Source of the DNA: Paenibacillus cookii
GTDB taxonomy: Bacteria; Bacillota; Bacilli; Paenibacillales; Paenibacillaceae
NCBI RefSeq assembly: GCF_018333375.1
Contig: NZ_BORW01000040.1
Coordinates: 1-37,042 of the forward strand
Direction: 5' to 3'
Length of the DNA: 37,042 bases
Shown: positions 1 through 7,679 of the stretch, piece by piece
How the letters are laid out: each line of letters opens with the position of its first letter
Position numbering within the stretch: the first letter of the stretch is position 1
Translations under genes and position numbers: made by a program
Notes under the pieces: generated by a model
The model's input: only the letters and a program-made list of their open reading frames with translations
Database searches by the model: none
Told to the model about the DNA's origin: nothing

Positions 1-173
1 CTGTTCTAAAATTCTGCAAGTCTGCCCTTTTCTTCATCCATATAATACCATTTTCGAAAATTACCCCTTAACGACAGTGAATATGCTATCGCTTCTTCTC
101 TGAAACGGAATTATGCAAAACACTCAGCTAAAAGCTTGCGGAACATCGTTCGTAACCGTTTTGCAGAAAATTT

Positions 174-596
174 CTACACGATCGTCGCGCAGTACCCCGT
201 CTTTTTTCCTTCCTCCACGGCTTTGACATATCCGTCAAAATAAAAAGGGATATCGTCCTCGCTGCCGTTGACGATTCTTCCCCTCACTTTGTCGAAAGCG
301 AAGATCGAGACCGAAAAAGCAGGCTCCCCGGTAACCAGAACGGGTTGCTCCTTTTCCGCCGCCCAATAATATTTCCCGCCGTAATTCCGCCGGGCCACCT
401 CGAAAATATAACATCCCGCCATGGAACATACGGAATCCAAGGGATCGTCGTCCGTCACAAAATCGCGGATTTCGTCCAACAGATCGTCCAGCAGGCGCAG
501 GCTTTCCACGCCGAAATCAAAATTCCCCCGGTCCGCGAAATTGGCGGCAAAACTTTCGGCCGTAGAAATCACGTCGTCTTGCAAGCTTCTTTGCAT
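174..596 (-). CDS. Hypothetical protein, 140 residues
   Basis: I do not recognise a named family. The ATG at 596 was chosen because an AAGGAG motif lies about nine bases upstream; an in-frame extension to 761 has no such site. The protein is acidic at the N-terminus, with a helical stretch rich in Leu and Asp (SLRLLDDLLDEIRDF). A more conserved-looking central part follows (CYIFEVARRNYGGKYYW, then PVLVTGEPAFSVSIFAFDKV). There is no signal peptide or membrane segment, so it is probably a soluble cytosolic protein. It is transcribed away from the aldo/keto reductase at 860 and has no obvious partner. The small size and the single aromatic/glycine-rich centre are compatible with a small ligand-binding or immunity-like protein, but nothing in the sequence decides this. 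Confidence 0.7.
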   Translation of the reverse strand: MQRSLQDDVISTAESFAANFADRGNFDFGVESLRLLDDLLDEIRDFVTDDDPLDSVCSMAGCYIFEVARRNYGGKYYWAAEKEQPVLVTGEPAFSVSIFAFDKVRGRIVNGSEDDIPFYFDGYVKAVEEGKKTGYCATIV

Positions 597-770
597 GTGG
601 TTTAAGCTCCTTTTTTCTTTTTTTGATGGGATTGACGCGGCAAGAAACAGCGGATCTGCCAAATGGTTCAATCTATTATAGCAATTCCTTCGGGTCTCTG
701 TACGTTGGGTCCATTTTGCAGCCGAAAAACCTCTTTCTGCAACTCCGAAGGCGGGATGCATGACATGGTT

Positions 771-799
771 TTGACTTTGGCGCGCCGCTGGTTTATCTT
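771..799 (+). promoter_or_regulatory. Sigma-A-like promoter for the aldo/keto reductase
   Basis: TTGACT at 771-776 and TATCTT at 794-799 are separated by 17 bases. The start of transcription would be near 806. The leader to the ATG at 860 contains a small hairpin (GGGTGTC, TTTG, GACATCC at 810-827) of unknown meaning. Confidence 0.45.
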
Positions 800-859
800 G
801 GGTTGTACCGGGTGTCTTTGGACATCCCTCATTGAATCATCCGAAGGAGGCGTCTTTTC

Positions 860-1687
860 ATGAAAAATCTTCAATCGAAGGCAACCTTGAACAGCGGCCA
901 TGCCATGCCATGGTTTGGGCTGGGCGTATACAAGGTGCAGGAAGGCCAGGAAGTGGTCGATTCCGTCAAAACGGCGATAGCCCACGGCTACCGGAGCATC
1001 GACACGGCTGCGCTTTACGGCAATGAGGAAGGCGTTGGGCAAGCGGTTCGGGAATCGGGCGTTCCGCGCGAGGAATTGTTTATTACGACCAAAGTGTGGA
1101 ACTCGGATCAGGGATACGAGAGCACGTTGAAGGCTTTTGAAACAAGCATCCATAAACTGGGACTGGATTACGTGGATCTTTATTTGGTGCACTGGCCGGT
1201 CAAAGGAAAATACAAAGACACGTGGCGGGCGCTCGAGAAGCTGCAGCAGGACGGAAAAGTCCGTTCGATCGGGGTATCCAACTTCCATATCCACCACCTG
1301 GAGGATTTGATGAAGGATGCGAGCGTGAAGCCTGCCGTCAACCAGGTGGAGCTGCATCCGCTGCTGAACCAGGCCGAGCTGCGCGAATACTGCAAATCGC
1401 AAGGCATCCAGATCGAAGCCTGGGCTCCGTTGGCGCAAGGGCATCTGCTAGATAACGAAGTGCTGAAAACGATCGGCGCGAAATACGGCAAATCCACGGC
1501 GCAGGTCATCCTTCGCTGGGACATTCAAAATGAAATCGTGACGATTCCGAAATCGGTCAATCCGAAGCGGATCGTCGAAAATGCCGACATTTTCGATTTC
1601 GAATTGACGGCGGACGAAATGGAGCAAATCAACGGGTTGAACGAAAACCGCCGTTTTGGGGCCGATCCGGACAATTTTAACTTCTAA
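860..1687 (+). CDS. Aldo/keto reductase (YtbE/YvgN-like), 275 residues
   Basis: This is an NADPH-dependent reductase of aldehydes or ketones with a TIM-barrel fold, acting in the cytosol. The AKR catalytic tetrad is visible as D48 (SIDTA), Y53 (LYGNE), K78 (TTKVW) and H111 (LVHWP). The C-terminal cofactor motif IPKSVNPKR is also present. The length fits the family, in which B. subtilis YtbE and YvgN reduce glyoxal and related carbonyls. The ATG is preceded by GAAGGAGG at good spacing. It stands alone: a promoter lies just upstream and a bidirectional terminator just downstream, facing the convergent P450 gene. The true substrate cannot be read from the sequence. Confidence 0.93.
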   Translation: MKNLQSKATLNSGHAMPWFGLGVYKVQEGQEVVDSVKTAIAHGYRSIDTAALYGNEEGVGQAVRESGVPREELFITTKVWNSDQGYESTLKAFETSIHKLGLDYVDLYLVHWPVKGKYKDTWRALEKLQQDGKVRSIGVSNFHIHHLEDLMKDASVKPAVNQVELHPLLNQAELREYCKSQGIQIEAWAPLAQGHLLDNEVLKTIGAKYGKSTAQVILRWDIQNEIVTIPKSVNPKRIVENADIFDFELTADEMEQINGLNENRRFGADPDNFNF

Positions 1688-1702
1688 TTTCGTTTTGGGT
1701 GC

Positions 1703-1749
1703 AAAAAATCGCGCATGTCTGCTTCCGGGCAGGATGCGCGATTTTTTTT
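1703..1749. terminator. Bidirectional intrinsic terminator
   Basis: The arms AAATCGCGCAT and ATGCGCGATTT are perfect complements. They are flanked by an A-run on the left and a T-run on the right, so the hairpin can end both the aldo/keto reductase and the convergent P450 transcript. Confidence 0.9.
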
Positions 1750-1782
1750 ATATGAAAAATAGGAGTGCTCTCTCGGACCGCG

Positions 1783-2907
1783 TCATTTCAAAATCACCGG
1801 CAGCTCCTTCAGCGCAAACATCATCGTGCTTTCCTGGCGCACGAGCGCCGCCGAACGGTCGCGGCGGAAATCCGGGAAGCGCCTTAGCAGCGTTTCGATG
1901 GCGATTTTCGATTCCATCCGGGCGAGCTGCGAACCGAGGCAGTAGTGGATGCCGCTGCCCAGTCCCAGATGCGGATTCGGATTCCGGTGAATGTCGAATT
2001 GTTCCGGGTGCTCGAACACTTCTTCATCATGGTTCGCCGATGCCATCCAGATGTGGACGAATTGTCCCTGCTTCAGCTTTTGCCCGCGCAGTTCGGTATC
2101 CTGCTTGACATGGCGGAACATGAGCTGCACCGGGGAGAAATAACGGAACGTTTCCTCGATGGCGCCCGGAATCAATCCGGGGTCTTCAAGCAGCTGCGAA
2201 CGGACCTCCGGCAGACTGTCGACGGCCAGCATGGCGGAGGCGATCAGGTTGGTCGTCGTTTCGTTGCCGGCCACGAGCAGCAGGATGCAAAACCCGATGA
2301 TTTCCAAATCGGTCAAATGTTCGTTTTCGATGCGGGCCTGCACCAGCTTGGTGATCAAATCGTCCTGCGGATGCCGCCTGCGGTCTTCGGCGATGTCCGC
2401 AAAATAGGCGCTCATCTCCCGCTGGCAGGCGTAATAGGCTTCGGGATGGTCGCCGACGAGGGCGTCCGACCATTCCTTGAACTTTTCCCTGTGTTCCATC
2501 GATACCCCGAGCATTTCGGCGATGACGGTGATCGGGAGCGGGCTGGCCAAATCCGCGATCGCATCCATCCGGTCCCTTTGTTCGGCTTCGTCAAGAAGGG
2601 CGTCGGTGATCGCTTGGATTTTCGGGGCAAGGGATTCGACCACGCGCGGGGTGAACGCCTGCGAGACCAGCTTGCGGAGCTGACGGTGCTTCGGCGGGTC
2701 CTGGCGCAAGATGCTCGATTCGAGCGGATCTTCCGACGACGGGGACCCTTGGGAAGAGAAGATGTCGTAATTCGTGAAGACGTATTTAACGTCTTCGTAC
2801 TTAAAAACGCTCCAAAGTCCAGTCCCTTCGGATTGAACGACAGGAGAGCCGTTGCGCATTTGTTTAAACCAATCCAAAGGCAGCAGACCGTTTTCATTCC
2901 ATTCCAT
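1783..2907 (-). CDS. Cytochrome P450, CYP109/CYP107-like, 374 residues
   Basis: This is a soluble bacterial class I-type P450 that would hydroxylate a small lipophilic substrate using external ferredoxin and reductase; no redox partner is encoded nearby. Numbered from the GTG at 2916, the I-helix oxygen-activation motif is AGNETTT at 216-222, the K-helix ExxR is E255-T-F-R258, and the haem ligand is C326 in GSGIHYCLG. The canonical Phe seven residues before the Cys is Leu (L319). The overall pattern resembles B. subtilis YjiB (CYP109B1). The start could be the GTG at 2916 or the ATG at 2907; neither has a strong ribosome binding site. A palindromic operator sits in the gap to the upstream TetR gene, implying substrate- or product-responsive repression. 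Confidence 0.92.
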   Translation of the reverse strand: MEWNENGLLPLDWFKQMRNGSPVVQSEGTGLWSVFKYEDVKYVFTNYDIFSSQGSPSSEDPLESSILRQDPPKHRQLRKLVSQAFTPRVVESLAPKIQAITDALLDEAEQRDRMDAIADLASPLPITVIAEMLGVSMEHREKFKEWSDALVGDHPEAYYACQREMSAYFADIAEDRRRHPQDDLITKLVQARIENEHLTDLEIIGFCILLLVAGNETTTNLIASAMLAVDSLPEVRSQLLEDPGLIPGAIEETFRYFSPVQLMFRHVKQDTELRGQKLKQGQFVHIWMASANHDEEVFEHPEQFDIHRNPNPHLGLGSGIHYCLGSQLARMESKIAIETLLRRFPDFRRDRSAALVRQESTMMFALKELPVILK

Positions 2908-2943
2908 GCGTAACACCGTCGCTTTCTTTTGAAGATTTTTTTG

Positions 2944-2959
2944 AACTGACTGGTCAGTT
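2944..2959. promoter_or_regulatory. Probable TetR operator in front of the P450
   Basis: AACTGAC, TG, GTCAGTT forms a 16-bp palindrome. Its 12-bp core CTGACTGGTCAG (2946-2957) recurs exactly in front of the TetR gene at 3602-3613. Size and symmetry fit a TetR dimer site. Confidence 0.7.
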
Positions 2960-2985
2960 TTAACTCCTTAAAAAAGAAGGCCAGG

Positions 2986-3570
2986 TTAATCGATCGAGAT
3001 AAACAGGCCTTTCGTTACCATGGTAAAGACAAAATGCTCCAGATCGTCGCGGGAATATTCGTCCAGATGGCTCAGGTAATAGTTGCAGGTGCTTTCCAGC
3101 GTGCCGACGATGCTTGCCGCCGCCAAATTCGCATCCACGTCGCGGATCAGGTTCCCTTCGCATTGGCCTTCCTCCAAGATGGACGCCAAAAAGCGGAGAT
3201 GCTCCCTCCGGAGCTGCTTCAGCTCATCCAGGACATCCTGCTCGATCCCGTTCGACAGCTCGTTAAAAACAATATGCGAAAAATGGCGCGATTCCAGAAA
3301 AAAATCCAGATGATGGCGGATGATCCGCAAAATCTGCTCCTTGATCGGAAGGGGGGCGCACAGGTCGGCCTGGGTCCGCTGCATGATATCTTCGAAGCCT
3401 TGCTTGACGATCGTTTTAAACAGTTCGGACTTCCCCGGAAAGTTATAATACAGCGTTCCTTTGGCCACTTGGGCCCTCAAGGCGATTTCATCCATGCTGG
3501 CGCGGTGGTAGCCGTTTTCGGAAAACACTTCGATGGCGGCGCGTATAATTTTGTCTTTGCTCAAGCTCAA
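2986..3570 (-). CDS. TetR/AcrR-family transcriptional regulator, 194 residues
   Basis: This is a DNA-binding repressor with an N-terminal helix-turn-helix at roughly residues 10-55 (AAIEVFSENGYHRASMDEIA, then AQVAKGTLYYNFPGKSELF) and an all-helical C-terminal ligand-binding domain. The start is one of two TTG codons at 3570 and 3564, both behind AGGAAAGG. It lies directly upstream of the P450 on the same strand. Identical palindromes precede both genes, so it most likely represses itself and the P450 until a lipophilic ligand binds. Its own promoter overlaps one operator copy. The ligand is unknown. Confidence 0.92.
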   Translation of the reverse strand: MSLSKDKIIRAAIEVFSENGYHRASMDEIALRAQVAKGTLYYNFPGKSELFKTIVKQGFEDIMQRTQADLCAPLPIKEQILRIIRHHLDFFLESRHFSHIVFNELSNGIEQDVLDELKQLRREHLRFLASILEEGQCEGNLIRDVDANLAAASIVGTLESTCNYYLSHLDEYSRDDLEHFVFTMVTKGLFISID

Positions 3571-3601
3571 TCTACCTTTCCTGCAAAATCAATCCGTTAA
3601 T

Positions 3602-3613
3602 CTGACTGGTCAG
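3602..3613. promoter_or_regulatory. Probable autoregulatory TetR operator
   Basis: CTGACTGGTCAG matches the core of the P450-side operator exactly. It lies about ten bases downstream of the TetR -10 box, over the expected transcription start, where bound repressor would block initiation. Confidence 0.7.
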
Positions 3614-3622
3614 TTCAAAAAT

Positions 3623-3651
3623 AAAATAACATGCTGGGAAAATTTAGTCAA
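3623..3651 (-). promoter_or_regulatory. Sigma-A-like promoter of the TetR gene
   Basis: Read on the minus strand, TTGACT (plus positions 3646-3651) is followed after 17 bases by TATTTT (plus positions 3623-3628). The operator copy at 3602-3613 covers the expected start point. Confidence 0.55.
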
Positions 3652-3761
3652 CTGCAGCCGGCAAGTCCAATTCCTGTGCGACGCAGAAGGGGATGGGGAC
3701 GGGGATGCTTACAGGGACTTTTCACCGTTCCGTTCAAAAACAGGACGGGGGCGGACGCTCC

Positions 3762-4106
3762 TTAGGTCCACCGCGCCGCCCAAAGCTTCATTTGATGGCA
3801 AATGCCGTGCAAATCCTGCCCCTTTGGAGTGAGCGTATATTCCACCGTCACCGGCACCGTCGGGAACACTTTGCGCTCCAGCACCCCCTGGTCTTCGAGG
3901 TGGCGCAGCGTGCTTGTCAGCGCCCGGGGACTCACGCTGGGGATCCGCCGCTGCAGCTCGCCGAACCGGAGCGTTCCGCAAAACAGCTCGCGGATGACGA
4001 GAAAAGCCCATTTGCCGCCCAGCACGTCCAGCGTTTTTTCGATGTTGCATTCGATGAATTCCGGATTTTTCGGGATATAGCTGCTGGCCTTTTTCGTTGT
4101 CGTCAC
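3762..4106 (-). CDS. HxlR-family winged-helix regulator, 114 residues
   Basis: This is a small MarR-like dimeric regulator. The family pattern is clear: C20 in ECNIEKTLDVLGGKW, then the recognition region FGELQRRIPSVSPRALTSTLRHLEDQGVL and the wing VEYTLTPKG. In relatives such as YodB and HypR, an N-terminal Cys in this position senses electrophiles or disulfide stress; C20 is placed to do the same, which is inference. The GTG at 4106 was chosen because GGGAGGTG lies eight bases upstream and overlaps an alternative GTG at 4115. It is divergent from an aldo/keto reductase, with a long inverted repeat in the gap, so control of that enzyme and of itself is likely. Confidence 0.9.
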   Translation of the reverse strand: MTTTKKASSYIPKNPEFIECNIEKTLDVLGGKWAFLVIRELFCGTLRFGELQRRIPSVSPRALTSTLRHLEDQGVLERKVFPTVPVTVEYTLTPKGQDLHGICHQMKLWAARWT

Positions 4107-4122
4107 AAGGTTCACCTCCCAT

Positions 4123-4156
4123 GGATATCTACTATATTAAAGTATACTAGATATCC
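4123..4156. promoter_or_regulatory. Long inverted repeat, candidate HxlR operator
   Basis: The left arm GGATATCTACTATA and right arm TATACTAGATATCC match at 13 of 14 positions around a 6-base spacer. The repeat lies just upstream of the HxlR start and faces the divergent aldo/keto reductase. Confidence 0.65.
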
Positions 4157-4167
4157 TCCGTATAATT

Positions 4168-4187
4168 AAGTGAAAAACATTTCACTT
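4168..4187. promoter_or_regulatory. Second inverted repeat next to the aldo/keto reductase promoter
   Basis: AAGTGAAA, AACA, TTTCACTT is a perfect 8-bp-arm palindrome ending one base before the putative -35 box. It differs in sequence from the repeat at 4123, so a second regulator is possible. Confidence 0.45.
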
Positions 4188-4188
4188 C

Positions 4189-4217
4189 TTTAAATCGGAT
4201 ACGAACTTTTATAGAAT
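4189..4217 (+). promoter_or_regulatory. Sigma-A-like promoter of the second aldo/keto reductase
   Basis: TTTAAA at 4189-4194 and TAGAAT at 4212-4217 are spaced by 17 bases. The -10 box is good and the -35 box is weak. Confidence 0.45.
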
Positions 4218-4256
4218 GGGGAATGTAACCAGAACGATCTCGAGGAGGAATGGAAC

Positions 4257-5195
4257 ATGAAATACCGGAGATTAGGCGGAAGCGGCCTGAAAGTGAGCGA
4301 AATCAGCTTGGGAAGCTGGCTTACATACGGCGGTTACGTGGAACGCGAAAATGCGGTCCATTCGATCAAAACGGCATATGATCTGGGCATCAATTTTTTC
4401 GATACGGCAAACGTTTATGAAAAAGGCGCGGCGGAAGAGCTGGTAGGCGAAGCATTGAAAGCGTATCCGCGCGAGTCGTACGTGCTCGCCACGAAAGCGT
4501 TTTGGCCGATGGGAGACGGTCCGAACGACCGCGGGTTGTCCCGCAAGCATATTACGGAGCAGGTCCATGCCAGCTTGAAGCGTTTGAAGCATGACTATGT
4601 GGACATTTTCTACTGCCACCGCCATGATCCCGAAACGCCTCTGGAGGAAACGCTGCGCGCGATCGATGATTTGATCCGCCAAGGCAAAGTGCTGTACGCG
4701 GGCGTCAGCGAATGGCAGGCCTCGCAAATCGCGGAAGCGCTGGGCGTAGCCGACCGTTATTTGCTGGACCGCATCGTGGTCAATCAGCCGCAGTACAATA
4801 TGTTCCAACGTTACATCGAAAAAGAAATCATGCCGCTCTGCGAGCGTTCCGGCATCGGGCAGGTGGTGTTTTCGCCGCTGGCGCAAGGCCTGCTGACGGG
4901 CAAATACACCTCGGCCTCGGACATTCCGCAGGACAGCCGCGCGGCAAGGCTCGAATGGATGCGCAAAGGCATCACGGAAGAAAAAATCAATCAAGTCAAA
5001 CAGCTTGAAGGCATCGCCAAGGAGCTGGGCATTTCCGTGGGCAACCTGGCGCTGGCCTGGGTTTTGCGGAGCGGCAACGTGGCGAGCGCGCTCGTTGGCG
5101 CCAGCCGTCCGGAGCAGGTCACGGAAAACGCGAAAGCTTCCGGCGTGGAACTGAGCGAAGACGTATTGAACCGCATCGAGGAGATTTTGAAATAA
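4257..5195 (+). CDS. Aldo/keto reductase, Kv-beta/YghZ-like, 312 residues
   Basis: This is an NADPH-dependent oxidoreductase of the potassium-channel-beta-like AKR branch, a cytosolic TIM barrel. The tetrad is D49 (FFDTANVY), Y54, K80 (LATKAFW) and H121 (FYCHRHD). The C-terminal cofactor motif LVGASRPEQV is typical of this branch, and the length matches. The ATG follows CGAGGAGG closely. It is divergent from the HxlR regulator, which probably controls it in response to reactive electrophiles or carbonyls; that is inferred from position and from known HxlR-controlled oxidoreductases. A strong terminator follows. Confidence 0.93.
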   Translation: MKYRRLGGSGLKVSEISLGSWLTYGGYVERENAVHSIKTAYDLGINFFDTANVYEKGAAEELVGEALKAYPRESYVLATKAFWPMGDGPNDRGLSRKHITEQVHASLKRLKHDYVDIFYCHRHDPETPLEETLRAIDDLIRQGKVLYAGVSEWQASQIAEALGVADRYLLDRIVVNQPQYNMFQRYIEKEIMPLCERSGIGQVVFSPLAQGLLTGKYTSASDIPQDSRAARLEWMRKGITEEKINQVKQLEGIAKELGISVGNLALAWVLRSGNVASALVGASRPEQVTENAKASGVELSEDVLNRIEEILK

Positions 5196-5218
5196 AAGGT
5201 GACATAGCCCCGTCGCCA

Positions 5219-5245
5219 TGCCGAAGAAAAAGGGTTCATTCGGCA
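5219..5245. repeat. Short inverted repeat downstream of the aldo/keto reductase
   Basis: TGCCGAA and TTCGGCA are perfect 7-bp arms around a 13-base loop, with no T-run. It may stabilise the 3' end of the mRNA. It is not a terminator on its own. Confidence 0.3.
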
Positions 5246-5280
5246 GTAACGGCGATTCGGGCAAAAATAGAGATACGAGG

Positions 5281-5315
5281 AAATAGCGGCCCAGCCAAAC
5301 ATGGGCCGCTATTTT
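5281..5315 (+). terminator. Intrinsic terminator after the aldo/keto reductase
   Basis: AAATAGCGGCCCA and TGGGCCGCTATTT form a perfect 13-bp stem with an 8-base loop followed by T residues. The rest of the gap up to the next gene shows no convincing promoter. Confidence 0.9.
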
Positions 5316-5524
5316 GTTGCTGGCGTTTTTTCGCTTTTGGCCGCTAAACGCGCAAAGGAGCGCAGGCCGGCCGCCTATCGCCTTGTTTCCGGTCCGAACG
5401 AACCGGTGCGGCCTCGCGTAGTTCGTTTGTTGGAGGAATAAAGTCCAGTTTTTATAAATCGAACCATTTCCTGTGTCATGAACGGCGCAACATCGGGTAT
5501 GATTTGGAGAGAGCACTGCTGCCC

Positions 5525-7678
5525 ATGAATAGCTGGATTACGGCAAAGGAGGCGGTTGTTACGGAAACGGTCTGGCGGATCCGATGCGGGATCCGGGACG
5601 CCGCGGAAGCGGGATATCGATGGTTATGCGGAATACGGCGGCGTTACCCCTGGCTCGGAACCTTGTATGCCATCTGGTGCTGGATATCGCTGCTGACGTG
5701 GATCGTCGGCTTGTTTTTGTACCGGGATTCGCGCACGATGCTGGTTCAGTACTTGTGGTCCTTTTACGTGATGCTTCAATTCTGGTTGTTGTGCCGCAGC
5801 AAAACGTTGGCCTGGAAGCAAACGGCGCTGTTTATGCTGCTGGGCGTCTTTCTTGTCATTCCGCTGACGGCGCTGACGCTGCTCGCGGCTCACGGCATAT
5901 TCGGCGGAAGCACGAGGGACACCTGGTCTCAGGCGGTGCTGACTCCGATCGCGGAAGAAATATGGAAGCTTGCGCCGCTGGGGTTGTTTTTGCTTTTCTC
6001 GCGCCGCGCCACCTCCATGAGCCTGGCGGATTACGCGCTTGCGGGGGCGGGGGCCGGCGCCGGCTTTCAGCTGATGGAGGAGCTTGCCCGCCGTTGGCTG
6101 AATTCGGGCATCATCGGGCGGACGTATGGCTACAGCACGACGCTGCTCGGGGGAGAGACGATCCATTGGGATGTTTGGACTTTATTCCCCGGGCGTTTTG
6201 AGGAGAGCATTTTCCCGACGATCATGTCGGTCAGCCATCCCGTGCACACCGGCATGATCACGCTTGGCATCGGGCTCGCCGTCCGTTGCCGCAAACGGCT
6301 TGGCGGCGCCATTTTTGCTTTGCCTGCGCTGCTGCTGGCCTGGTCCATTCTGGAACACGCCGCTTATAATGGACAGAATTCCTTGCCCGCGTGGTTGATG
6401 AAGCTCAGCGATTGGACCGGCAGCGGATACCGGACGAAAGGCGTTTTCCTGACGCTGCTGGCTCTGGCGCTGATTCTGGATTACGTTGCCTTGAACCGGG
6501 TCAAAAGCCGGCTGCCCCGCATGGAGAGGGAACGGATGATTACCCCGGTATCGGAGCTGTGGTACATGCTGGAGGCTCTCCTTACCCGCAGGGAACGGTT
6601 CGCAAGCGTCATGTCATGGACCCGCGAACGAAGGGAAATGGGTTTTTCGCTGCTTTACGGAAACGACGAAGCCCGGTCGATCCGCGGGCGTCTGCAGGAC
6701 GACATGCTGAAGCATTTCCGGGCGGCCGCCGGCGTTGCCGTGATGCTTTTCCTGCTTGCCGGGCTGGCGGGATTCGCCGCTTATGGGCAGGCGCATGTTC
6801 AACCTGCGGATTCCGCGTGCTTTTCCTGCATGTTCGATTCGCTGCAAAATTGGTGGGACCGCCTCGGTTTTTGGGAAAAGGGCGCGATCGTGCTGGGCGC
6901 GTTTGCCTTGTCGCTGCTGTTCGTCGGCTTCTGGCCGGCGCTCGGCATCGCCTTGACGGCCGCCAGCCTTCCGGCCGGCGGGCATGAAATCGCCAAAAAC
7001 ATCCGCGATCCCAAGCGGCTGCTTACGCCCGAGCATGCCATTTCGGCGCTGCTGGCGTTGGCGCTCAGCCGGGTTCCGTTCGGCCGGCTGGCCGAAAGCT
7101 TCGGCAAACGGGGCGGGCGCAAGCTGAAGGAATGGCTGGAGAAGCTGCTGAAGAAGCGGAAGAAGCCGGGGCGCAAGCCTGAAGGAAAGGAACGGCCGTC
7201 CGGGCAGGAACCCGAAGAGAATCCGCCGCGCGGCGATGCGGACGATTACGTTCACTGGAGCAAAGCGAAATACCGCGGCGTTGAGCTGTACGACAGCCGG
7301 AATTCTCCGCTTGGGGAAATCGACGGGATCGATTTGGATAAGGGCGTTTTCTATGAAGCGAAGTCGGCCGAGGGGCTCGACCGCATCCACCCGAAAACGG
7401 GCAAACCGCAGCAAACGCCGCAGCAGTTTACGGATAAACAGCTGTACCAGAAAACGAAGGTGCGGATCCACAATCTTCAAAAAGCGGCGGGAACGCGGGC
7501 GACGCCGGACGGAACGGCGGAAATCCCGACGCTTGAGCAAATCAGGGGCATCCGGCGTTTCGAGTTTCAGCTGGACGGGGACTCGCCGGCGCTGCGGGAG
7601 GCGGCGGAGAACAGCTTGAACCGGCTCCGGCAGGAATTTCCGGATTATACATTTTCGATACGGTTTGGAGTGAAATAA
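5525..7678 (+). CDS. PrsW-like membrane peptidase fused to a C-terminal PD-(D/E)xK-type nuclease (toxin-like)
   Basis: This is a two-part protein. Numbering is from the in-frame TTG at 5504; the ATG at 5525 is residue 8, with GGAGAG thirteen bases upstream. Residues about 50-490 carry some ten hydrophobic segments. The glutamic intramembrane-protease pattern of PrsW/CAAX peptidases is present: E151-E152-I-W-K155, then GAGAGFQLMEE (E192, E193), HPVH (H245, H248) and EH (H285). After the last membrane segment comes a strongly basic linker (about 534-563), which by the positive-inside rule should be cytoplasmic. Residues about 590-724 form a soluble domain with D607 in GEIDGID and E618-A-K620 in FYEAKS, the D...ExK core of restriction-endonuclease-fold toxins (Tox-REase-like). 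A tiny gene starts one base after the stop. I read the pair as toxin plus immunity; the nuclease assignment rests on motif spacing only. Confidence 0.75.
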   Translation: MNSWITAKEAVVTETVWRIRCGIRDAAEAGYRWLCGIRRRYPWLGTLYAIWCWISLLTWIVGLFLYRDSRTMLVQYLWSFYVMLQFWLLCRSKTLAWKQTALFMLLGVFLVIPLTALTLLAAHGIFGGSTRDTWSQAVLTPIAEEIWKLAPLGLFLLFSRRATSMSLADYALAGAGAGAGFQLMEELARRWLNSGIIGRTYGYSTTLLGGETIHWDVWTLFPGRFEESIFPTIMSVSHPVHTGMITLGIGLAVRCRKRLGGAIFALPALLLAWSILEHAAYNGQNSLPAWLMKLSDWTGSGYRTKGVFLTLLALALILDYVALNRVKSRLPRMERERMITPVSELWYMLEALLTRRERFASVMSWTRERREMGFSLLYGNDEARSIRGRLQDDMLKHFRAAAGVAVMLFLLAGLAGFAAYGQAHVQPADSACFSCMFDSLQNWWDRLGFWEKGAIVLGAFALSLLFVGFWPALGIALTAASLPAGGHEIAKNIRDPKRLLTPEHAISALLALALSRVPFGRLAESFGKRGGRKLKEWLEKLLKKRKKPGRKPEGKERPSGQEPEENPPRGDADDYVHWSKAKYRGVELYDSRNSPLGEIDGIDLDKGVFYEAKSAEGLDRIHPKTGKPQQTPQQFTDKQLYQKTKVRIHNLQKAAGTRATPDGTAEIPTLEQIRGIRRFEFQLDGDSPALREAAENSLNRLRQEFPDYTFSIRFGVK

Positions 7679-7679
7679 A

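Noticed and set aside
114..165. Inverted repeat TGCAAAAC/GTTTTGCA downstream of the first gene
   Set aside because: The 36-base loop and missing T-run make it a poor terminator; it may be chance.
810..827. Small hairpin in the leader of the first aldo/keto reductase, considered as a riboswitch or attenuator
   Set aside because: Only seven pairs with one G-U, no T-run and no alternative structure seen.
4272..5516. 414-codon open frame on the minus strand over the second aldo/keto reductase
   Set aside because: Antisense shadow; it also crosses the terminator at 5281 and has biased composition.
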